Source of the DNA: Monocercomonoides exilis
Taxonomy: Eukaryota; Preaxostyla; Oxymonadida; Polymastigidae
NCBI GenBank assembly: GCA_001643675.2
Contig: LSRY02000043.1
Location: 310,001-374,000, forward strand
Direction of reading: 5' to 3'
Length of the DNA: 64,000 bases
The stretch's first letter is position 1, and each line of letters starts with the position of its first letter. Made by a program: the position numbers and the translations under genes. The notes beneath the pieces were generated by a model, which was not told where the DNA came from, did not search any database, and was given only the letters and a program-made list of their open reading frames with translations. This document shows positions 56,177-64,000 of this stretch, piece after piece.

Positions 56177-57589
56177 ATGATTGATATTGATAAATGTTTA
56201 GAAGCTTCTATTAAACGTCAAATTCTCGATGAAAAAGTAATGATAGAATTATGCAATAAGGTAATTTACTTCTTCTCCAAAAACGAACTGAGAAATTTTT
56301 ATTTTATTTCGATATTTAGGCTGTAGAATTGTTATTAGAAGAACCAAACATACCTGTTTTAACAACCCCAATAACAATTTGTGGGGATATTCATGGGCAA
56401 TTTTATGATTTATTACAATTATTTAAAACAGGAGGTCGACCTCCAAACACAAAATATATTTTCATGGTTTCATTTATAGAAATTTTCAAAGTTATAAAGA
56501 GCTTTCATTTTTTGTGAATATAAGGGTGACTATGTTGATAGGGGTTATTACTCTTTAGAAACTTTATCTCTTCTTCTATGCTTCAAACTTAAGTGTGTAT
56601 TATTTCTGGAAAAAATTTTTTTCAATTTAAAGATCTTATGCTATCATTTTTAATACATCATAATTAAAATGCTTTTTGTATTTTTCTTTTAGATATCCAT
56701 CCATTATAACATTGCTCAGAGGAAATCATGAAGCAAGGCAAATTACTCAGTCATATGGTTTTTATGATGAATGCATGAAAAGATATGGTAATAAGTTGAT
56801 ATGGGTGAAATGCATGGAAGTGTTTGATTGCTTACCAATAGCTGCTGTGTGCAATTTAATAGTTGGAAAATGAAAAAAATCTAAAACTTTTTTTGTAACT
56901 GTTGAAATTATATTTTGAAATATTTACACTTTGTTCTTTTGAAAATACCAATCAGCTTGTTAACGATCGAGTTCTTTGTGTTCATGGTGGTTTATCGCCG
57001 TATGCACACACATTGGACCAATTGCAGTTGATCCCCAGGAAGTGTGAAGTGCCCACTGAAGGCATATTTTCGGATATAATGTGGAGTGATCCTGAGAATG
57101 CAATATTAGATTATCAGCATTCACCAAGAGGTGCTGGTTATTTATTTGGAAGCAGAGTTGCAAGAGAGGTATAATGCATTGATGCTTATTTTGTAATTCT
57201 ACTGTAATTTTATGATTTTCTATTTTTCATCTGAAATCCATGTGCCTGTTGTCCAACTATCAAATTCTTTATGTCATATAACTGAATCCTTGTCTCCCAA
57301 CAATATCTCTTTCTTTTTGTTCACAACCAATCATTAGTTCGTCCATGAAAACGGTCTCGATCTGATCTGCCGTGCGCATCAGCTCGTCATGGAAGGGTAC
57401 AAGCACTCGTTTAAGGACAGTTGTGTGGTTACGGTTTGGTCAGCCCCGAACTACTGCTACAGATCAGGAAACATTGCAGCGATACTTTCACTGGACGACA
57501 CAATGGAAGAAAAATATCTTCTGTTTTCTGAGGTCCCCTCGAATCTGAGGGACAAGCCGCCAATAATGCCTATTCCGTACTTCATGTGA
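56177..57589 (+). CDS. PP2A/PP4/PP6-type Ser/Thr phosphatase catalytic subunit
   Basis: Exons 56177-56260, 56320-56466, 56525-56592, 56693-56846, 56956-57168 and 57338-57589 give 305 residues, within the 303-309 range of this subfamily. All metallophosphatase signatures are present: GDIHGQ (residues 50-55), [41 protein letters not shown] and [11 protein letters not shown]. In the last motif Ser replaces the usual Cys. The C-terminus ends in Tyr-Phe-Met rather than the methylated Tyr-Phe-Leu of PP2A, PP4 and PP6. Sequence is intermediate: the N-terminal [14 protein letters not shown] resembles PP6, while [13 protein letters not shown] and AAILSLDD resemble PP4. I do not assign one. Exon 4 donor GTGTGC at 56847 restores the family spacing before [11 protein letters not shown]. 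Confidence 0.9.
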
Positions 57590-59066
57590 ACATGGATAGT
57601 TGAGAAGGGGAAAAGTGATTGTTGAATGTATTTTATTAATTGAATGGCACATTAAAGAATGAAAATTCTCGTGTTTTGTGTTTTCATGTGCGATTTTCCT
57701 GCTTTCTTTTGTGTGAAGAGCTTTTTTAAAAATGCTCTCTGAATAGCTTATATTTGCAATAGATATCTTTTTTATTAATGATGTTTCTTTATCTAATAAG
57801 AATTCAAATATCGTGCATTTATAAAAATATATGGAAATAATCAATTTTTTCAGTGCAAAATGAACTGTGAAAGTGTAACTGAAAAATGAAGACGAAAGAC
57901 ATAAATAGAGTTATTTTAACAAAAATAACTCTTGTGAAACAATAAATAAAATTGAGACAAGAAAATGAAACAAAAAAAATAAATTTCAACGTGAAAAAAG
58001 GAAAGAAAGAAAAAGAAAAAGAATACAAAAATAACTTCAAAATCTAATAAAGACATGCTATTAAAAAAAACGAAATTGCTCATAAACGTTTAACAAAAAT
58101 TAAATAAAAGCAATAATAATGACAAGTTCAACATATCCAATAACTGAATGCTATGTGTTTTTCAGAGAGAGAATCGTATTATAAAATCAAGAATAAAAAG
58201 TATGAATTTTGCATCAAGAAACAAACACATATAATTTCAAATAAAAAAAGGTGAATTACATAGAAAATATTTAGCTGCATTTCAAAAGGCCGAAAAAGAA
58301 AAAAAAAAAGCCATTGATAATAATAAAAAATGCTGTGAAGAAAGACTGAAGACGTTAGCGAACAAAGACAATTCTTGACTGTTCTTCAAGAAATAATGAT
58401 GAAAATAATAGGAAAGGTATAAAAGAAGAGAAGAAGAAGAAGAAGAAGAAGAAGAAGAAGAAGAAGAAGAAGAAGAAGAAGAAGAAGAAAGAGAAGAAAG
58501 GGGAAAAAGATGAAAAATGAAAAAATAAATAATAAATAATAAATATCTATAACATAACAATTGCATGATGAAATTAGACATAAAGAAAGAGAGAAAATAA
58601 AAAGATAGCAGAAAAAGATGGAAGATAAAGAGATAGAGATGACAAAGAAGAAAGATGAATGTTGAGTGAAATGAGAATAATCGTTGAAATTGTTAAAACA
58701 TAAATAATTAAATAAATAAATAAATAAAAGAAAGAAAGAAAGGCTAATGGGAAAAAAAAAATATTAATAATAAAAAATTGTGAGAAAGAGAAGGAGTGGG
58801 AAATGGAGAAATAAATAGAAAGATAAGAGGAAAAATATAAATTTTGAGCCAACCAAAGAAAATTCATAAGTTGTTGTGTGTATTGCATTGCAAAACTTCA
58901 ATGAACATAACAAAAAACTTAGTTGACTGCAGAATTTTCTCTCTCTCTCTATTTTGCAACACATTTTCATATTCACTAAAATAATTCGTTAATTTCTTTC
59001 TATTTTCTTCTTCTCTTTTTTCTTCTTCTTCTTCTTCTAAAATCAACTCATTCTCCATTCATTTCT
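57590..59066. other. Convergent intergenic region with GAA microsatellite
   Basis: 1.5 kb between the 3' ends of the phosphatase and the minus-strand membrane gene. It contains a pure GAA tract (58431-58490) and AAAT units near 58702-58735. Long frames here on the minus strand come from the repeat and T-rich sequence and are not supported as genes. Confidence 0.55.
58431..58490. repeat. Pure GAA trinucleotide tract (intergenic)
   Basis: Twenty or so uninterrupted GAA units outside any supported gene. On the other strand this is TTC/TCT, the same unit that encodes Ser runs in the coding exons. Confidence 0.9.
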
Positions 59067-61628
59067 TTACAAATCAAATTCTTCCTCTTCCTCTTCCTCT
59101 TCCTCTCCTTCACTTTCTCCTTCTCCTTCTCTTCCTTCTCTTCCTTCTCTATCACATTCATTGTAATGCTTCCCTCTCCCTTTCCCAACTGCCCCATATT
59201 CATTCTGAATGCGTGTGGAAGAACGCATCGGAGATTTTTGTGGAGTGTTGAAGTCATTTGAAGAATAAGTTGAACCTGTGGAAAGAAAAGAAGAGGAGGA
59301 AGAAGAGGAGGAGGAGGAGGAAGAAGAAGAAGAAGGATGAGAAGGAAAAGGTGAAGAAGTAGAAGAAGCAGAAGCAGAAGGTGTCGACATTGGAGAAGAA
59401 AAGGCAGGAGTGCGAGAAAGCTGAGAAGAAGCTGTGTTTGAAGCTGTGTTTGAAGCAGAGCTTGTGGCTGAAGGGATGTCTGAGAGAGAAAGGAAAGTGG
59501 AGGCAGAGGCAGGTGTGCCTGGAACAGAGCGAGCAGAAGAAGAAGTGGAATAAGAGGAAGAAATGGTGAGGAAGGAAGAAGAGGAGAATGGAGGAGAGGA
59601 AGAGGAAGAAGAAGAAGAGGAGGAGGAGGAGGAGGAGGAAGAGGAAGATGATGATGATGATGATGATGAAAATGACTGAATAGGTGAGGAAGGAGCAGAG
59701 GGATAAGGTGAAGCTGTCATTGGAGATTGCTCGTTTGCCAGAAGTGATGCGTTTTCATCAACAGAAGAAGATGATGATGATGAAGAGGAAGAGGAAGAAG
59801 AAGAAGAAGAAGGGGATTTTGGTGGATTTATGACAGATCCTTTATTTATAATTGAATAAATGAAATTATAAAATAAATAAAATAAAATTGTTAGAAAAAT
59901 ATCAATAAAATATTAATAAATAAGATAATAAATAAATAAATAAATAAATAAATAACTCCCACCTTTTTCCATTGTATCGTCTTCAACCAGCGCACTCTGG
60001 TTCTTTTCATTTTCTGCCTCCAGCTCTTTCGCCTCTTCTTCTTCTCTCTTCCGCTGCTCCTCTTCAAAGTCTGTTATGATTGGCTGTTATTGTTTCAATA
60101 CCCAGAAGTAAATGGAAGTGAAATAGTTATAAAATAAAATTAATAAATAAATAAATAAATATTTTTATAATTCCCCTTCCCCTTCCCCTTCCCCTCTCTC
60201 CTCTCTCCTCTTCTCCACCACACCGTCACCAGCGCAATTTTGTATGATCTCCCGTAATTCCTCACTGCCCCGACCAGCCAGCCACACAATATCACCCACA
60301 CAAACGAGCTGATCATCCTCAGCCCGTAGTAAAACACACTCACCACCCAAAACGTCCCCGACACTTCGCCTTCTTCCTCATCACAGGAATTTTCCTTCTC
60401 TTTCCCTTTCCCTTTCTCCCTCACATTCGCCAACAGCGCCTCGCACATGTTGCTTCTGAACGTCCGCGGCGCCTCGGCTGTCGTCGCCCCTTTCATCGCA
60501 CTGAGCAGCCCATCAGACAAGTCACACACGACATTCGAAACAAGCAGGAATATCAGAAATACCATCAGGGCGAACCCAAAGATGGCTGAGCCGACTGTGA
60601 ACAGCTTGTATTTGGTGTCTCTGAGCGATGGGAAGACTGCAACGATGCAGCCGACGATAAACACTGCCATAGAAAGTAGGATTAGCAGAAGGCTCACAAT
60701 CATGTCAATGATACGAAGTGCTTTATGTGGAGAATACGAGGGCGAGCCAAAGATTGGATAGAGAACAAGATGAGCAAATAGCAGAAGAGTGAAATACAAC
60801 ATGAGGAAAACACCTGACATTCCCTCCACCTAAAGGCATGATGGGGAAATGGATAAGAAATTAAAGAGTACCGTTATAAATATTTTTTTAACAAAATAAT
60901 AAATAACATACAAAATTTCTCATTTTCACTCCCGTGTAATCAATAAACCAATCTCCAAAAATGAGCACAACGAAACCAAGAAAGATTGCAATCAATCCTA
61001 AAATCAAAAACATGTTAGAATTTGAAGGAATTGACGCTAGTTCTGCATCAATTGCTCCTTGACCTTCCGCAGTAGCATAATAGATTTTCCATTTATCATT
61101 CAGTATTGAGTCGATTTCATAATACCCACTGTTTAGATACCATCTCTCTTCATAAATTGAGCAGACGGAACTAAAAATGCCGAAAAATATCATGTTGAAT
61201 GGAGCAATTTTTATTATCATTATATATACATAAGTAAGCCATCGTAAAAAGTATCCTCCACTTTGCAAAATTATACTGAAGCATCCCATTACGCAAGCAA
61301 TCAACATTACAATCCCTCCTATTCCGAGAAACATAAAAACGGCTAATCCATAAAGATTTTTTGTTGGTACTAAAAATCCTGCAACGATTGAGCCGATAGA
61401 ACATATTGCGTTTAAAAGACATATTATCAACAACTTTCTACGATCGGAGCTCGTCACTTTTACGTGTATCGCAAAAATGTAAGAAAAATAAAGAATAAAA
61501 ATAAAATGTATAAATATCGAAATTGCCGCATTACACTTGATAAAAAAGGAAGGAAATAAACTTTCTGTTGGACGCCATGATGATTTTGGTGGGATTTGAG
61601 ATCCTGGGGGCAGTTTCTCAACTTCCAT
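59067..61628 (-). CDS. Polytopic membrane protein with Ser-rich and acidic C-terminal tail
   Basis: Exons 60912-61628, 60230-60829, 59963-60083 and 59067-59839 give 736 residues. About eight to nine hydrophobic helices span exons 1 and 2, among them IFIHFIFILYFSYIFAIHV, LIICLLNAICSIGSIVAGFL, MFLILGLIAIFLGFVVLIF, IIDMIVSLLLILLSMAVFIV and FGFALMVFLIFLLVSNVVC. Between TM helices lies a loop with IYEERWYLNSGYYEID. Exon 3 encodes a charged helix (ITDFEEEQRKREEEAKELEA). Exon 4 is Ser/Pro/Thr-rich with possible phosphosites (FNTPQKSPMRSS) and ends in nine Glu then Phe-Asp-Leu. The start at 61628 follows an AG that could also be a splice acceptor, so an extra upstream exon is possible. No family is recognised; the repeated helix pattern suggests two similar halves. 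Confidence 0.65.
59932..59954. repeat. AAAT microsatellite within an intron
   Basis: Five to six AAAT units in the intron between exons 3 and 4 of the membrane protein; a similar run lies at 60140-60163 in the preceding intron. Confidence 0.8.
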
Positions 61629-61729
61629 TAGCAACTGCAAATTGTTGATTTTATAAATTCAACAATAATATGGTACATAACCATAACATAAAGATTGACA
61701 TATAAAAATTTTAAGTTTTCTGCTTTTTG
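61629..61729. promoter_or_regulatory. 101-bp divergent promoter region
   Basis: Only 101 bp separate the starts of the membrane protein (minus) and the rhodanese phosphatase (plus). Shared control is likely from position; no motif is visible. Confidence 0.45.
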
Positions 61730-62252
61730 ATGTCTACAAGCGAACATCAACAAAGAGTTTCTGTTTTAAAGCGAAACGAGCTTGCGGAATGGCTTCGAAA
61801 ACCAGAGAAAGATTTTTTAATTGTTGATGTTCGTGATATAGATTTTTTTGGTCAAAAAATACCAGGAAGTTATCATGCATCTAGTGAAATTATAGTTGCT
61901 GAAATAAGCATTCTACTTCAAAAAATATCAGCAATGGAAAAGAAACCTGAAAAAGTTATTTTTTATTGTCAACACTGGTCTGTTTTTTAGTTTATTTTCT
62001 ATTTTTGAAAACAAGCTTTTTTTAAAAAGTGATGATCGTGGACCAACTGCAGCGCGAATATTTTCAAAGCAATCATTTTCGATTTTACCTTCAGCGACTA
62101 TTTATTTTCTTGAAGGCGGATGGAATGCCTGGAAAAATGAATATGAAAAAGTACCTGGGATGGTTTGAAACGTTTTTTTTATGTAATTTATTATAACTTA
62201 CTTATAAATTAATTTTAAGATGGAGGAAATAACTGAATCTCAGCCATTCTAA
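61730..62252 (+). CDS. CDC25/Acr2-type rhodanese phosphatase or arsenate reductase
   Basis: Exons 61730-61977, 62030-62162 and 62220-62252 give 137 residues. It is a single rhodanese domain: FLIVDVRDIDFFGQKIPGSY (strand and CH2A-like motif), then KVIFYCQHCDDRGPTAARIF (active-site loop), then YFLEGGWNAWKNEY. The loop is Cys80-x5-Arg86, which has the six-residue length of CDC25-type phosphatases and Acr2 arsenate reductases, not the shorter loop of sulfurtransferases. The 'RGPTAAR' ending is typical of the small eukaryotic Acr2/CDC25-like group. A second Cys (residue 83) lies inside the loop and could form a redox pair. The intron splits the codon of this Cys83. Substrate cannot be decided between phosphoprotein and arsenate. 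Confidence 0.82.
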
Positions 62253-62441
62253 TATTAAATATTTAAAATGTGTTATAAAAAACTAACAAATTTTTTAATT
62301 ATCGAATTTCTTGTTTGTTATTTTGTTTATGAACCTTTTCTTTTGACTAATTTAAGTCTCTGCTGTTATTCATTTCCCTCTTCAACTCAGTTGCCAATTT
62401 GCATTAATATCAAACATATTATGAACGAATGCCAATTTGCT

Positions 62442-63080
62442 TCAAGACGCTATGCTTTTAGTTGGCGTCGAATAATGGTGTGCAAGAATAAATGTTGGTG
62501 CATCTGAAGGAGTAAAATTATGTTGATTTTGCATTTCAAAAGCTTTCTTTGATTCAGCGATTAATGATGCAAGTTCTGAAGTCTGTTTTTGATATAATGC
62601 AAATTCTGTATGAAGAAGATCAATTGGCATTCCAACTTTAGCCAGTTTTTCTTCTGTTAGTCTTGTAGAAACAAGCTTGAAATGTTCAAGTCAGAAACAT
62701 GATACAAATTAATTTTATTCTTCTTCATTACACACCCTATTAATTTGATCTCGCATCGCCATTCTTTCTTGAATTTGCCTTGCTCCTATTGTGAGAACGC
62801 TTAAATATATATTTTCGAATTGAAAAAAATATAATAATTATTGTTTATAAACATTGGATCTGTAATAATGCTTCCATCAACTTCAAGAGATTCTGCTGCT
62901 ATCTACATGAATTTTTTAAAAGACACAAAAATAGATTTAAATAAATACGTTTAAAGGTTCTTCTTTGCGAAGTTGATTGAACTCGTTCATAAAAGTCTTC
63001 AATTGTTGAAGTTGTTTTTCTTCTTCTTCTAATTCTTCTTTCAATTTTAAGAATTCTTCGTCTGTTAATGGTTGCTTCAT
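62442..63080 (-). CDS. Small coiled-coil protein, unassigned
   Basis: Exons 62949-63080, 62853-62902, 62736-62799 and 62442-62675 give 159 residues. The N-terminal 45 residues are a Leu/Glu/Lys/Gln heptad-like helix (FLKLKEELEEEEKQLQQLK). A short segment, LEVDGSIITDPI, breaks the helix, and then QIQERMAMRDQINR begins a second helical part that contains the block LAKVGMPIDLLHTEFALY. The tail is polar. I do not recognise the family. Size and pattern fit a small structural subunit such as a complex or centrosomal component. The 3' end converges with the rhodanese gene 189 bp away. Confidence 0.6.
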
Positions 63081-64000
63081 TAGCTTTGTAATAAATCAGA
63101 AATGCTTAGTTCTAAATACACAGATAAGATTTATGGTACAAATAAATATTTTTTTTCGATAGAAATTATTTTGTAAATAATTTTTAAAAAAAAAATGAGA
63201 TTTGACTTATTATGCACAAATATTTGACCTTAATTGATTACAAAAATAATAATTTAATTTTCTGAAGAATGAATTATCTTTTTTGTAATTAATGAATAAA
63301 AAAACCTAAATATTGATAAGATGAAAATTCATTTATTTCATTTTGTAAAAATCTAAAATTATTGTCGTTGTTATTATAAGAACTTTAACAAATTAATTCT
63401 ATAAATTTTCAAGTGTTAGATCAATTTGAATTTTGTCCAACTTTTTTGAATTGACTGAATCAATTCTGATTTGGCTTAATCTTGTTTGTTATCAAGAAAT
63501 AAAAATTTATGTATCAAATTTGATCATATTTGTTAAATATTTGACTTGTATTTTGATGTTAAGCAATATATGTATATCAACATTTTCATCCGTTATTCGC
63601 ATGGCAGTTTGTTATATATAGTTGGTATGCATTTAGCTCTTCAATGCGAAAAAGTCCGAAAATATTGATGTTATTTTTATTGTTTTATTGTGCGCAATAA
63701 CAAATTGCGAATCTTTTTGCTCCTTCAAACTTTTATAATCAACGATTTTTTTCAAATTCTCCTAATCTTATATTTCTCCTTCGCTTTACTTATGTTTTTG
63801 ATATTTACTAAGTGTTTCAACAAAATTTTCGTTGCAGATAAAATTTTTAAAAACTATTTTCGTTATCTATTAATATATTTCTTATTTTAAAAGCTGTTAA
63901 TAGCATTGTGAAGTTTATATAAATATCGATAGTGATTGTTTTTTGGATTTCTGGTGCTTTTCAAAATTCGTTTATATGTTACCATTAATAACCTTTAGCA
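63081..64000. other. AT-rich region at right edge
   Basis: Upstream of the minus-strand coiled-coil gene. Two short plus-strand frames, rich in Phe and Ile, occur but look like AT-rich background. Nothing is supported. Confidence 0.5.

Noticed and set aside
58282-58581. Minus-strand frame with a Ser run over the GAA tract
   Set aside because: Lacks complex flanking sequence or a plausible start context; the region is best read as an intergenic microsatellite.

Overview
This window is nuclear DNA from a flagellated, intron-bearing, AT-rich protist. The evidence is GT-AG spliced genes, an intron-containing tRNA-Tyr, and a purely eukaryotic gene set (SEC23, ATG4, PACRG, an Ariadne ligase, DPH1, striatin, a BIR protein). 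The helical-repeat gene at 51892-53334 resembles, from memory only, a large family of hypothetical proteins in the oxymonad Monocercomonoides. An oxymonad is therefore my best guess for the organism, not a demonstrated assignment. PACRG implies axonemes.

Layout. 1-868: 3' end of a calponin-homology gene. 1131-1579: small BORCS6-like gene. 2561-8485 (minus): two membrane proteins, the second with a tail of more than 1,100 residues of Ser-rich and acidic sequence. 8865-19071 (plus): G3BP-like, DPH1-like, Ariadne RBR ligase, PACRG-like. 19336-19419: tRNA-Tyr. 19489-20039: survivin-like BIR protein. 20406-24866: ATG4 with about 1,000 residues of low-complexity insert. 25079-37737: giant protein (about 4,127 residues) with a longin-like N-terminus. 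38303-47018: striatin-like and SEC23. 47741-50692 (minus): Ser-rich unknown with Cys pairs. 51892-53334: helical repeat family. 54569-57589: divergent PPIL2-like and PP2A/PP4/PP6-type phosphatase. 59067-61628 (minus): polytopic membrane protein. 61730-62252: CDC25/Acr2-type rhodanese. 62442-63080 (minus): small coiled-coil gene.

The main theme is insertion of long Ser-rich (TCN) and Glu-rich (GAR) tracts into conserved, otherwise ordinary proteins without breaking the reading frame. Conserved catalytic and structural blocks stay intact on either side of the tracts. I reconstructed exons by hand. The combined coding lengths are divisible by three in every complete gene, and the spliced PP2A-type (305 residues), Ariadne (548) and BIR (135) products match family lengths closely, which supports the gene models.

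Functionally the genes lean towards trafficking and autophagy (SEC23, ATG4, a BORC subunit, a longin protein, a COPI-associated-like protein), phosphatase signalling (striatin and a PP2A-type catalytic subunit), ubiquitin (Ariadne), and flagellum or cytoskeleton (PACRG, CH protein). There is no operon logic. The genes are separate, sometimes divergent with only 100-200 bp between starts.
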